The notes: a model not told the origin generated them from the letters alone. A DNA stretch of 45,913 bases from Halieaceae bacterium (GCA_026710905.1 JAPOQD010000022.1:1-45913), one strand, 5' to 3'; positions 1 to 8,721 are shown, numbered from the stretch's first letter. A program made the numbers and translations.

Positions 1-1668
1 AATCACCGTCTCCAGTACTTTCAGTCGACGGATATCTTCCTGCTCGGACAGGGGGTTCCCCGACAGTATCACCAGGTCCGCCAATTTGCCGGGCTCAAGG
101 GAGCCGATGCGGTCCTCCTGAAACACTTGCCAGGCAGCATCGATGGTCATGGCGCGCAGGGCCATAATGGGACTGACCCGTTGTTGCGGACCAATCACTG
201 CACCGCTGGTGCTAACCCGGTTTACCGTACTCCATAACAACTGTAGTGGCTGCATGGGTGTCACCGGCGTATCCAGGTGCACACTGTAGCGCAGGCCGAT
301 ATCCTGCGCCGAGCGGGTCGGGCTCATGCGCGCCGCCCGCTGTGGGCCCATGAAGATATCCCGGTGGCGGTCGCCCCAGTAGTAAGTGTGGGCGCTGAAG
401 AAACTCGGTGTCACCCCCAATTCCTTCATGCGCAGCAGTTGGTCCTCCCTGGCCATCTGAGCATGAATCAGGATCAGGCGCGGGTCCGCTTGCGGAGACT
501 CCGCCTGGGCCCGGGCAAAGGCGTCGAGAATATCATCGATGGCGGCATCTCCGTTGCCATGTATGGCCAGTTGAATATCCGCTTTGTGGTATCTGGCCAC
601 CTCCCGCGCCAGTTCTTCCGCTGGCATCGCCGGGTAGCCCCGGTATTCCGGGTCGCCCTTGAAGGCCCTGTGGTAGGGCTGTTGCAGATAGCCGGTGTAG
701 CCCTGAATGCTGCCGTCGGCCACAATTTTCACCGCCGCCATACTGAGCCGGTCAGAGGCCATCGCCATGGGGTCAAATTCACCACTCAGCCACTGTTCTC
801 CCAACTCGTTATACCAGCCGAACAACACCAGGCGCGGGACAATCAGGCCGGCGCGGGACAACGCGGCCAAACCCCGCGCCAGACCGGCTTCAACACCACC
901 ACTCTGGGCGGTAGTGATACCCTCCGAGACATATTCATCACTGGCTGCCATGGCCATCCTTACACCATCCAGAAGGGAGAAATCCAACGCCAACGCGGCC
1001 AGGGGCTCATGGGCTGCTTCCTCCAGCAGCCCCAGGGGTTCCCGGCTGCCGGGTCGGCGCACAATCACCCCGCCGGGCGGATCTTCGCTGTCCACCGTTA
1101 TTCCCGCAATGGCCAGCGCCCTGCTATTGGCCACACCCATGTGGCCGGACACATGCATGATGTAAATGGGATGGTCGGTGGAAACTGCGTCCAGTTCCCT
1201 CCGGTTGGGGTGGCGCTGTTCGGCCAACAGGGTATCGTCGTAGCCGATGCCCAAAAGCCAGGCGCCGGCGGCGTGGCCTTGCAGCCGGCTGCGCAGGGCA
1301 TCCTGAAGTTCCGTTATTCCGGTTATTTCGCCCACTGGCGGGCTGTTCAGATCGGCTGCCAACAAGGTAATGGCCGAGCCCGGGAAATGACCGTGAGCAT
1401 CGACAAAGCCCGGCAGCAAGCTGCGGCCCGCCAGCTCGGTCACCAGCGTATCCGCATCAGCCAGGTCCCTGATCTCCCGATTGCCGCCGAGGCGCTCGAT
1501 ACGCTCGCCCCGTACAGAAAGCGCTTCGAAAACACGGTTCTCGCCATCCATGGACAAGACCTGACCACCGACAAAAATGCGGTGAGCGGGAGGCGATTCC
1601 GCACCTGTCAGCAGCCAGCCCGCAAGGCCCGCCGCCAGTACCAGGACAATACCCAGAACTGTTTTCAT
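1..1668 (-). CDS. Amidohydrolase family 3 (YtcJ-like), exported; 3' end cut by window edge
   Basis: Reading leftward from the ATG at 1668, the frame stays open to base 1 (about 556 codons), so only the last residues are missing. The N-terminus (MKTVLGIVLVLAAGLAGWLL) is a signal peptide or membrane anchor, placing the enzyme in the envelope. A beta-sandwich start (IFVGGQVLSMDG) leads to the metal-binding strand DAHGHFPGS, and the end shows the family's closing strand GSLEPGKLADLVIL. These are marks of amidohydrolase family 3 (PF07969), metal-dependent hydrolases of amide or imide-like substrates. The real substrate cannot be told from sequence. No convincing Shine-Dalgarno precedes the ATG; it was chosen because it places the hydrophobic signal at residue 1. 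The gene diverges from the small gene at 1926. Confidence 0.85.
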   Translation of the reverse strand, partial: MKTVLGIVLVLAAGLAGWLLTGAESPPAHRIFVGGQVLSMDGENRVFEALSVRGERIERLGGNREIRDLADADTLVTELAGRSLLPGFVDAHGHFPGSAITLLAADLNSPPVGEITGITELQDALRSRLQGHAAGAWLLGIGYDDTLLAEQRHPNRRELDAVSTDHPIYIMHVSGHMGVANSRALAIAGITVDSEDPPGGVIVRRPGSREPLGLLEEAAHEPLAALALDFSLLDGVRMAMAASDEYVSEGITTAQSGGVEAGLARGLAALSRAGLIVPRLVLFGWYNELGEQWLSGEFDPMAMASDRLSMAAVKIVADGSIQGYTGYLQQPYHRAFKGDPEYRGYPAMPAEELAREVARYHKADIQLAIHGNGDAAIDDILDAFARAQAESPQADPRLILIHAQMAREDQLLRMKELGVTPSFFSAHTYYWGDRHRDIFMGPQRAARMSPTRSAQDIGLRYSVHLDTPVTPMQPLQLLWSTVNRVSTSGAVIGPQQRVSPIMALRAMTIDAAWQVFQEDRIGSLEPGKLADLVILSGNPLSEQEDIRRLKVLETVI

Positions 1669-1857
1669 GGCGGCAGCCGCACCGGCGGCCCAGGGGGTAG
1701 ATGATGTTGCAGCCGGTCCCGTAAGTATTGGCGACACGCCACCTGCTCCCGAGTATCGTCTGCAGCGCTTTCAGAACCCGCGGACATTACGCACTCCTTT
1801 CAAGCAGGCACAATCCAGGAGTCTGATTCTAACCAGTCCGGCCCCTGCCCGTATAGT

Positions 1858-1885
1858 TTGAAGGGCCAGGCGACTGCGCTACACT
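1858..1885 (+). promoter_or_regulatory. Candidate sigma-70 promoter for the small DUF3604-like gene
   Basis: TTGAAG (1858-1863) and TACACT (1880-1885) are separated by 16 bases, each matching four of six consensus positions. A transcript would begin near 1892 and meet an AAGGAG ribosome site at 1912-1917, then a GTG at 1926. Seen by eye only. Confidence 0.4.
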
Positions 1886-1925
1886 CCTGACCAGGTTCCA
1901 ATGCCCCACGCAAGGAGACCCAGGT

Positions 1926-2210
1926 GTGTTAAAAGCTCATCAGGTGCTGGTAATGGCGCTATGTTGCGGTTTATATGCAGCGGTGGCGGCCAAGCCTTAC
2001 GAAAGTACCGAAAAGCGGGAGCCCTGCCAACTCTTCTCCCCGAAATGCGCTGATCAGGCCACCGCCATGAACGAGCAATATCAGCAGCGGGGAGCCATTG
2101 GTCCGGTCTGGGACAATTGCTGTATCGACCAGCGCACTGAACCTTTTTATTCGCCACTGATCCAGGAGCGCGCCTGGACTTCACCGATCTGGATTCACGC
2201 CCAGCCTTGA
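1926..2210 (+). CDS. Small exported protein resembling the two ends of a DUF3604 protein; possible internal-deletion remnant
   Basis: This 94-residue protein starts at GTG 1926, eight bases after a good AAGGAG site, and has a candidate promoter, so it looks expressible. Residues 1-22 are a signal peptide (VLVMALCCGLYAAVAA). The next part, YESTEKREPCQLFSP, resembles the segment that in DUF3604 proteins comes just before the catalytic FGDLHVHT motif. The end, IQERAWTSPIWI, resembles the very C-terminus of that family. The several hundred catalytic residues that normally lie between are absent. It may therefore be an internally deleted, inactive remnant or a small protein kept for another reason. 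It carries four Cys, two of them adjacent. Family assignment is from memory of the termini, so moderate. It ends 16 bases from the convergent TPR gene. Confidence 0.6.
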   Translation: MLKAHQVLVMALCCGLYAAVAAKPYESTEKREPCQLFSPKCADQATAMNEQYQQRGAIGPVWDNCCIDQRTEPFYSPLIQERAWTSPIWIHAQP

Positions 2211-2226
2211 GCGGTATACCTGCCAA

Positions 2227-3522
2227 TCAACGCATCACCGTGTAGCGGCGCTGCATCGGCGCCGCGTTCAGCAATTCCCCGTCAACCATGGCCGGACGAA
2301 AGCGGGCGCCACGCAACCAGCGGCTGAGACGATGTGAGTAGGCCTGTCCCGGAGCCGAAGCCGCTTCCAGCCTGATCTGCCGGGCGCGGCCCCGCTCGTT
2401 GACCAGGAAACGGGCCAGCAGCTCGGTCTGCTCCGCGCCCTCTTCCCTCAGCGCCAGCGGTGCAAAGTAAACATCACTGGCCGGAAGTTCGCGGGGCGAC
2501 TCCAACCAACTCCGCCCCAGGGCGGCATCTTCCACGGCCGACAATTCTCGCCAGGCTGCGCGATAGTCCCGGACCGCCCGGGACCAGTGATTGTGCCACA
2601 GATGCCAGTCGCCCAGCTCAATGCGGGTTGCCGCCGCCGCGGCGCTGCGTTTTGCAGCTTGCTGACGCTGCAGCAGGTATTCAAGATCACGGCGGCCATT
2701 GCTGTACGTTGACCGCTGCAGATTCCGCAACTGTTGTTCCTCCGTAGTTAATGAGGTATCGGGATCATTGAGCAAGCTGCGGTCCCGGCCCGGCCAGTAG
2801 AAATCCCTGGTTTCGAATTGAATTTGTTCGAGCAAATAGCGCCAGCGCATGCGGGCCTCGCTCAGGCGTTCCAGGCTGGCCAGCGGCAACTTTTCCCGCG
2901 AGGCGGAATCACCCCACATTTGTTGCAACAGCCGCCAGGTATTGAACAGACGCTTCGGCGCCTGTTTGCCGAGTTCCAACAACCAGGCCTGCCTCTGCCA
3001 GTCAACGAAGTCCAGGCTGGCATCGATGCGCTCCGGCGATGACTCGGGATACAAGCGCTGCTGTAACAAATGCAGGTAGGTTTGATTGTTATCTGCCAAC
3101 GCCAACTGGCCGGTCTCCAGGTAGTTCAGGTTCAGTCGCTGTAGTAGTGGAATCTGTTGTTGGCTGTACAGGCCCAGGTTGACCCTGGTCACATGCACCG
3201 CCCTGCGCAAGTGTTGAATGGCGGCCTCATGATCACCTCTCTCTTGCAGATATCCAGCCTGCTGCAAAAGGAATTCGGCCAGCCGCGGATGATAAGGGCC
3301 GGCGCGCCACTCCTCCGCCGGAAGCCCTGGCTGCCCCTGTGGCGCCCGCTCGGCCTGAGTCAGCACACGCTGCACTTCGTCAGTGAAATAATAATCGCGC
3401 CCAAACGCTGTCGGGGCCGCAGACTGTCCTCGCAGTTGCGCCCAACTCGCCGGGCTCAAGGCCAGAAACACAGGGCTCAAGGCCAGAAACACTGACAGAC
3501 AGAACGGCAGCTGCGGCATCAT
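2227..3522 (-). CDS. Periplasmic TPR-like protein with C-terminal TonB-C-like domain
   Basis: About 431 residues. The start is one of two adjacent ATGs (3522 or 3519); longer readings would run deep into the upstream gene. Residues 1-29 form a signal peptide whose hydrophobic core is lengthened by a 21-bp tandem duplication (FLALSPV-FLALSPA). The middle is helical and repeat-like (for example ERGDHEAAIQHLRRAVHVTR and LETGQLALADNNQTYLHLL), typical of tetratricopeptide repeats. The last 70 residues (ARFLVNERGRARQIRLEA, then a conserved-looking FRPAMVDGELL) resemble the TonB C-terminal fold seen in many proteobacterial envelope proteins that are not true TonBs. The upstream MBL-fold gene ends nine bases before the start, so the two are probably co-transcribed. 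Function unknown. Confidence 0.8.
   Translation of the reverse strand: MMPQLPFCLSVFLALSPVFLALSPASWAQLRGQSAAPTAFGRDYYFTDEVQRVLTQAERAPQGQPGLPAEEWRAGPYHPRLAEFLLQQAGYLQERGDHEAAIQHLRRAVHVTRVNLGLYSQQQIPLLQRLNLNYLETGQLALADNNQTYLHLLQQRLYPESSPERIDASLDFVDWQRQAWLLELGKQAPKRLFNTWRLLQQMWGDSASREKLPLASLERLSEARMRWRYLLEQIQFETRDFYWPGRDRSLLNDPDTSLTTEEQQLRNLQRSTYSNGRRDLEYLLQRQQAAKRSAAAAATRIELGDWHLWHNHWSRAVRDYRAAWRELSAVEDAALGRSWLESPRELPASDVYFAPLALREEGAEQTELLARFLVNERGRARQIRLEAASAPGQAYSHRLSRWLRGARFRPAMVDGELLNAAPMQRRYTVMR
3452..3493 (-). repeat. Perfect-but-one 21-bp tandem duplication inside a signal-peptide coding region
   Basis: Two adjacent 21-base units (3452-3472 and 3473-3493) differ only at the last base. 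The unit is a multiple of three, so it duplicates seven residues (FLALSP plus V or A) without breaking the frame. Confidence 0.9.
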
Positions 3523-3530
3523 GGGAACAG

Positions 3531-4910
3531 CTACGAATCGGCAAGCCGCGCCGCCGTCCGGGCCAGTTGATCCTTCAACCACATGACTTCGTAGGTGTTG
3601 TTCAACACCTTGGCTTGCTCAAGCAAAACTTCCAGACATCGCTGTTGTTCCCGCAGGGCGCCCTGGTGACCGGCCTCGGCGGACAGGGCCATTTCGAGCA
3701 AATGTAAAGCATGCAGGCATTGCCGCTGCTGCCGATACTGCGCCGCCTGCTCCGCCAGCGCATCAGCTCCCGCCAGCTCGGCCACCTGTGCATAAACGCT
3801 GCGCGCCGGTACGCCGTAGAGTTCGGTGGTCGATTCGAAATGGAACCAGGTGGCGTAATATTCCCAGATACTGCGCACCGCCCAGGATACCTTGCCGTGA
3901 CCCTGGGTCAGCGCCAGATGTTCCGGCAAGGTCACTTCGTTCATCAACTGGTAGACACTCTTACCCGCGTTCATGCCGGCAATTACCTGGTCATGCACGT
4001 ACTTCACGGCATCGTGCATACGCTGTATCCCCCCGACCGTATTATCCACGCCGCTCACCGGGGAAAAGTGGCTGGGCACAATGAGTTCCGGTTGCAAGGC
4101 AATCATCAGTTTCAGGCTGCGCAAATACTCGGCCGGTTTGCGAATCTTCTCGCCGCGCATGGTGAAAACATTGGGAAATTGGGGGAACATCGGCCCGAAA
4201 GTGTCCCCGGAGAACAGGATTTTTTCCCGCGGAAGCCACAGCACCAGGTTGTCGGCGCCCTCCGCGCCCGGCGTACCGTAGACTTCAAATACCACCCCAC
4301 CCTGTTCAAACCGGCGCAGCTCCCAATCGGCCACAGTATGGTCCGGGGTCACCCCGCCGTAGGCGAACATGCCCCGCTGCGGCCGTTCCGGCATGAATGG
4401 AAACAACAGGCGGTTACGATTCCAGAAGTACTCTTCCAACTCTGTGAGATAACGTTGCTCTTCGGCAAAATCACGATGCGCGATAATCTCGGTATCCTCT
4501 TCTTGCCAGAATTTGACACCGCCGATGTGGTCGGCATGGGAGTGGCTGAGAATGATATGGGTAATGTCGCCCTCGGGCAGCACCTCCCGCAGCGCCTTGA
4601 GTTGATTGGCAGCCTGGATGCTGATGCCAGTATCAAACAGGACATGGCCCTGAGTGGTGGTGATTACCTGGGTATTGCCGATACCCCGGGCCTGGTAAAT
4701 GTAGTCATTAATTTTCTCCACGGTGACTGGCACGTTGTGCAACTGATCGACGCGTTCGCTTTCGGCCCGCCCCATCACCGCCGACGCCACATTGCCGGCC
4801 ATGCTGGCGGCCTGGATGGCGGCCTCCTGTTTCAACCCGTCTGAATGCCTGGCGAACCACAGCAGCGAGCCGCACACTACAACCAGTATAGCCAGGGCGA
4901 GTTTCTTCAT
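3531..4910 (-). CDS. Exported MBL-fold hydrolase, alkylsulfatase-like with dimerisation domain
   Basis: A 459-residue protein starting at ATG 4910, preceded by GGAG at proper spacing; an upstream in-frame codon at 4931 is less likely. Residues 1-20 (MKKLALAILVVVCGSLLWFA) are a signal peptide or anchor. The metal-binding signature HSHADH is at residues 123-128, with later ligand-bearing strands FSGDTFGP and VPSHFSP, so this is a metallo-beta-lactamase fold. The region after about residue 290 (AVKYVHDQVIAGMN, LTQGHGKVSWAVRSIWEYYATWFHFESTTELYG) matches the alkylsulfatase dimerisation domain (PF14863). The C-terminal SCP2-like domain of full alkylsulfatases such as SdsA1 is not evident, in keeping with its shorter length. 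A hydrolase of a sulfate ester or related substrate is likely but unproven. It leads a probable two-gene unit with the TPR gene. Confidence 0.85.
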   Translation of the reverse strand: MKKLALAILVVVCGSLLWFARHSDGLKQEAAIQAASMAGNVASAVMGRAESERVDQLHNVPVTVEKINDYIYQARGIGNTQVITTTQGHVLFDTGISIQAANQLKALREVLPEGDITHIILSHSHADHIGGVKFWQEEDTEIIAHRDFAEEQRYLTELEEYFWNRNRLLFPFMPERPQRGMFAYGGVTPDHTVADWELRRFEQGGVVFEVYGTPGAEGADNLVLWLPREKILFSGDTFGPMFPQFPNVFTMRGEKIRKPAEYLRSLKLMIALQPELIVPSHFSPVSGVDNTVGGIQRMHDAVKYVHDQVIAGMNAGKSVYQLMNEVTLPEHLALTQGHGKVSWAVRSIWEYYATWFHFESTTELYGVPARSVYAQVAELAGADALAEQAAQYRQQRQCLHALHLLEMALSAEAGHQGALREQQRCLEVLLEQAKVLNNTYEVMWLKDQLARTAARLADS

Positions 4911-5261
4911 TTGTTTATCTCCGATAATCAATAAAAATGGGGGAGGAGGCCGGACAGTCCTGTTGGGGCTGCCGTGTGAAGCCTCTCCGGTGAATTTTCC
5001 ATCTTTTTCTGACTCGAGTTTGTAACATTCAGGCGCTATAATAACCTTCCCTGGCCTTTTCTTGACTGTTTCTTTTTGCGTCGGGGAAATCCTGTTACAA
5101 ACCGCATCACCGTCTGACTCTCCGCTGGTAGCGTCGGGCCATGGTTTTTTTTAAGGGGACAATGGTTTTTAACCCTGGGGTTGAGCGAACATCCGTAACG
5201 AAGCGCAACAGCAGGATTTATTCAGTTAGCAGTATCAACCAATTCAGGAGTTTGTAGAACA
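4911..5261. other. Intergenic region between divergent MBL hydrolase and wax ester synthase genes
   Basis: 351 bases without a confident gene. It contains an exact TATAAT (5037-5042, plus strand) without a good -35 partner, T-rich runs at 5145-5152, and a 38-codon open frame (ATG 5141 to TAG 5255-5257). That frame spans the ribosome site of the wax ester synthase gene and stops four bases before its ATG. The small frame has no ribosome site of its own and no recognisable product. Confidence 0.5.
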
Positions 5262-6836
5262 ATGAAACAACTTGGTAATTTGGACTCGGCTTTTATCAAC
5301 CTGGAACAGGGCAATACACCACAACACATTGGTGGCCTGGGTATTTACGACCCATCCACGGCGCCAGGCGGCTTTGTGCGATTCAAGCAGGTAATCGCAA
5401 ACTTTGAACAGCGCCTGCGGCTCCTTCCTTTATTCCGCACCCGTCTGGTGGAGGTCCCAGGGGGAATTGATCGCCCTTACTGGGTCAAGGACGCCCACTT
5501 CGATGTGGAGTTCCACTTGCGTCATATCGCCCTGCCGCAACCCGGCGACTGGCGTCAACTATGCATACAGGTTGCACGCCTGCACGCACGCCCTCTGGAT
5601 ATGTCACGCCCCTTATGGGAGGCGTACATCATTGAGGGCTTGGACAAAATTCCCAATCTGCCTCCCGGCAGTTTCGCAATCTACACAAAGATGCATCATT
5701 CACTGGTCGATGGCGCCGGTGGCACCTCCTTCATGTCCACCCTGCACGACTTGTCGCCTGAGCCTGACGTGGCTGCAATGCCGGCGCTGGAACCACTGCT
5801 GGTCGACCGCAACCCTTCCAAAACCGAATTGCTGAGCCGGGCTATGGTCAACCGAACCAAGGGCAGCGTATCCCTGGTCCGGGGTGGCGTGGGCCTGGCA
5901 GTGGAAATGGGTAAACTCGCCGTGAAGGTGGTGCGTAAGGAAACCAGCCTGCCTGACTTTCAGTCACCGAAAACCCGTTTCAATGGTCCCGTGGGACCGC
6001 ACCGGGTTTTTGACGCGCTGGATTTTCCCATCGATGAATTCAAGGAAATCAAGGACTTTGCCGGTGTCAAGCTGAACGATTGCGCTCTGGCAATCATCGG
6101 TGGCGCCATGCAGCGCTATCTGGAAGCCAAGGGCGAAGAACCGAAGCAGTCCCTCGCGGCCAGTTTACCGGTCAATATGCGCAAGCATCGTGGCGAGACC
6201 GATGCCAATAACCAGGTGGGGGCGATTTTTTCCTCGCTGCATTCCAATATCGCAGAACCGGTGGAACGTCTGCGGGCTATACACGCCAGCACCATTGAAG
6301 CCAAGCGCTTTGGCGAGTCCAATCCCATGATCGACGCCTACCAGGTCGCGGGAATATTTTCTCCGGCGGTGAGTAAGACAGTTGCCGGTATGTGGGCAGA
6401 AGGCAATTGGTCGCGGTTGTCGCCGATCAAGACTGCGACCGTCATTACCAATGTGCCGGGGCCCAATTTCGACTTGTATAGTGCTGGTGCGAGGCTGGTC
6501 CAGTACCACGGCTTGGGTGTACTGACGCCCGGAATCGGCTTGTTTCACACGGTATTTTCCCAGTCCGACCGAATCAATATTTCCGTATTGGCGGACCGCG
6601 AGTGTATGCCCGACCCGGCCTTTTACATGGAGTGTTTGCGGGCCTCCCATGAGGAACTTCTCAACAAAGTCCGCAGTGGGAACAAGCAGCCCAAGCCCAG
6701 GGCCCGCAAGAGGAAAATGCCACCACGCAAGTCTGGCGCAGCCAGTGGCGCCAACGGAGCAGCCAGAGCAAGAACGGCGCAAGCCGCCCCCGATAGCGGC
6801 GTGGCAGTTAAAGAGGTCGGTGCAAGCGGCGCCTAA
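5262..6836 (+). CDS. Wax ester synthase / acyl-CoA:diacylglycerol acyltransferase (WS/DGAT)
   Basis: A 524-residue bifunctional acyltransferase that joins acyl-CoA to fatty alcohols or diacylglycerol, making wax esters or triacylglycerol for storage. The N-terminus (LGNLDSAFINLEQGNTPQHIGGLGIY) and the active-site motif HHSLVDG (residues 145-151, general-base His146) are diagnostic. The later stretches NNQVGAIFSSL and ITNVPGP also fit the WSD1/DUF1298 C-terminal half. The start is supported by AGGAG 11 bases upstream. After about residue 470 the protein has an unusual tail of roughly 50 residues rich in Lys, Arg, Ala and Pro (KPRARKRKMPPRKSG), likely disordered, possibly for contact with phospholipid or lipid-body surfaces. 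It stands alone ahead of a tatD-like gene on the same strand. Confidence 0.93.
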   Translation: MKQLGNLDSAFINLEQGNTPQHIGGLGIYDPSTAPGGFVRFKQVIANFEQRLRLLPLFRTRLVEVPGGIDRPYWVKDAHFDVEFHLRHIALPQPGDWRQLCIQVARLHARPLDMSRPLWEAYIIEGLDKIPNLPPGSFAIYTKMHHSLVDGAGGTSFMSTLHDLSPEPDVAAMPALEPLLVDRNPSKTELLSRAMVNRTKGSVSLVRGGVGLAVEMGKLAVKVVRKETSLPDFQSPKTRFNGPVGPHRVFDALDFPIDEFKEIKDFAGVKLNDCALAIIGGAMQRYLEAKGEEPKQSLAASLPVNMRKHRGETDANNQVGAIFSSLHSNIAEPVERLRAIHASTIEAKRFGESNPMIDAYQVAGIFSPAVSKTVAGMWAEGNWSRLSPIKTATVITNVPGPNFDLYSAGARLVQYHGLGVLTPGIGLFHTVFSQSDRINISVLADRECMPDPAFYMECLRASHEELLNKVRSGNKQPKPRARKRKMPPRKSGAASGANGAARARTAQAAPDSGVAVKEVGASGA

Positions 6837-7062
6837 CAGGCAATGGCCGCCACTGGCAAACAGGATCAGGCTACTACTCCGCTGTGAGACCCTCTCGCAG
6901 ATGCTGACTGTGTCACACTGGCGCGGCCAATCTGCGGGCTCCCGGCACCTCACCAGGGCCGGTTTGTAGTCCGTACATTGGACGTTGTGGTATGAATCCA
7001 TTGAAAAGCAACAGGATTCTGTGGACGGGCAACGGCTTGACAAATTACCTGGGCTAACCGCA

Positions 7063-7914
7063 ATGAGCAGGAAAAAATCTTCCCGGCCGCCTATTCCCCG
7101 CTTCAATACACCTATTGTCGAAACCCACTGCCACCTGGATTATCTGCCGCCTGAGGAACTCGGGCAGACCCTGGCGCTCTCCGCGGAAGTTGGTATCGAG
7201 CGCATCATTACCATTGCTGTTTCCCCCGGCAATCTCGACACGGTACTCGCACTGGCGCAGGATCACTCACAAGTCTGGGGAACCCAGGGCATCCACCCCC
7301 ACGAGGCGGAGACCTACACTACCGGGGTTGCCGCCAGGATTGTCTCGGGCCTCGCCGATCAACGCATGCTGGCGGTAGGCGAGATCGGCCTTGACTACCA
7401 TTACGATCACTCCAGCCGGGCGGTGCAGCGAACCGTATTCGAACAGCAACTGCAAATCGCAGTGGACCACGGCCATCCGGTAGTCATACACACCCGGGAT
7501 GCGGATGCAGACACCCGCGCCATCCTGGAAAACTTTTCCGGCAAGCTGACACGCAAAGGAGTGATTCACAGCTTTACTTCCGGCATGGAACTGGCTGAAT
7601 ACTGTCTCGGCGAAGGTTTTTATCTCGGCTTCAACGGTATCGCAACTTTCAACAACGCTCACCAGGTGCGCGCAGTAATCGAAGCGGCTCCGCTGCAGCA
7701 GATCCTGCTGGAGACCGACACCCCTTATCTGACTCCGGTTCCCTACCGTGGTAAGCCCAATGGGCCGTTCTACCTGCCCTTCATCGGCCAATGTCTTGCC
7801 CGCGTCAAGAACTGCGACACTGAAACGCTATTGGAACACGCCTACCAAAACAGTTATCGCCTGTTTTTTCCTGACAACCCTCCGCGCCAGATAGGCGGTA
7901 ACGTTACCGGGTAG
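7063..7914 (+). CDS. TatD family metal-dependent hydrolase
   Basis: About 283 residues from ATG 7063. An earlier in-frame ATG at 6985 would add 26 non-conserved residues, so the later start is preferred, although neither has a strong ribosome site. Metal ligands of the TatD barrel are in order: HCHLD near residue 17, GEIGLDY, VIHTRDAD, VIHSFTSG and LETDTPYLTP. TatD proteins are cytoplasmic 3'-5' exonucleases or phosphoesterases acting on damaged DNA or related substrates; the exact role of this paralogue is unknown. The 226-base gap from the wax ester synthase gene holds no clear promoter. The gene ends 12 bases from the convergent SDR gene. Confidence 0.88.
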   Translation: MSRKKSSRPPIPRFNTPIVETHCHLDYLPPEELGQTLALSAEVGIERIITIAVSPGNLDTVLALAQDHSQVWGTQGIHPHEAETYTTGVAARIVSGLADQRMLAVGEIGLDYHYDHSSRAVQRTVFEQQLQIAVDHGHPVVIHTRDADADTRAILENFSGKLTRKGVIHSFTSGMELAEYCLGEGFYLGFNGIATFNNAHQVRAVIEAAPLQQILLETDTPYLTPVPYRGKPNGPFYLPFIGQCLARVKNCDTETLLEHAYQNSYRLFFPDNPPRQIGGNVTG

Positions 7915-7926
7915 CGAGGGATTGAT

Positions 7927-8721
7927 CTATTCCGGAAGCTGGGGCGCCCAAGGCACCCCGTTGATATGACCGCCGCCGTCCACGTACAGGGTGTTGCCGG
8001 TCATGTATCGAGACCAATCCGAAGCCAGGAACAGCGCCACCGGGGCGATATCCTGTTCCGGGTCCCCCATCCGCCCCATTGGGCTGCTTTTAGCCAACTC
8101 CGCCGCCATCTGCGGGTGCAGTTCCATCAGCGTGTGATAGGGTGTGGTGGCGGCCCCGGGACAGATGATATTGGCGGTAATCCCCAAAGCGGCCCACTCC
8201 CTTGCTGCGGTTCGGGTATAGGAACGCACCGCCTCCTTGGAGGCATTGTAGTCGGCAGTTCCCATGTGCGCGTTGATGCCATTGAGTGAACAAATGTTGA
8301 TAATACGGCCATGGCGCGCCGTCTTCATGGCCGGAAAGGCAGCTTTCATGGCGGCCGCCACTGCCTGAAAACCGGCGGTCAAGGAGTCTTCAAGACGTTC
8401 ATCATCGATATTCTCCAGCCGGGCGGGCTGGTACTTCATGGTGGGGTAGGCGTTATTGACCAGGATATCGAGACCGCCAAATTCACTGACCGTGTGTTGC
8501 ACCGCCGCGGTCACGGTATCAGGTTGACTGATGTCCGTGGGCAAAAACATGCCCCCGCCACCGATTTCGGCAAGCTCTGCAGCTACCTGCCGGCCGGTTT
8601 CCGGGTTGTATTCCGCCACTATTACCATGGCCCCTTCCCCGGCGAAGCGGCGGGCAATGCCCCGGCCAATGCCCGCTCCCGCCCCGGTGATCAACGCCAC
8701 CCGGTTATTTAACATTCCCAT
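7927..8721 (-). CDS. SDR family NAD(P)-dependent oxidoreductase
   Basis: A 264-residue classical short-chain dehydrogenase. The nucleotide-binding TGAGAGIG motif lies at residues 12-19, NNAYP replaces the usual NNAG, and the catalytic set is Ser in NICSLNG, Tyr158 and Lys162 (YNASK). The C-terminus VALFLASDWSRYMTGNTLYVDGG is typical. A strong AGGAG six bases upstream fixes ATG 8721. The substrate is probably a small alcohol, ketone or sterol-like compound, but sequence alone does not decide. It is divergent from the SnoaL-like gene with 172 bases between them, an arrangement that could allow shared control. Confidence 0.92.
   Translation of the reverse strand: MGMLNNRVALITGAGAGIGRGIARRFAGEGAMVIVAEYNPETGRQVAAELAEIGGGGMFLPTDISQPDTVTAAVQHTVSEFGGLDILVNNAYPTMKYQPARLENIDDERLEDSLTAGFQAVAAAMKAAFPAMKTARHGRIINICSLNGINAHMGTADYNASKEAVRSYTRTAAREWAALGITANIICPGAATTPYHTLMELHPQMAAELAKSSPMGRMGDPEQDIAPVALFLASDWSRYMTGNTLYVDGGGHINGVPWAPQLPE

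Noticed and set aside
277-1704. 475-codon open frame on the plus strand
   Set aside because: Composition is that of an antisense shadow; the minus strand carries a clear amidohydrolase with signal peptide and motifs.
3711-4844. 377-codon plus-strand open frame
   Set aside because: Lies opposite the MBL-fold hydrolase, which has an intact HSHADH motif and ribosome site; no motif in the plus frame.
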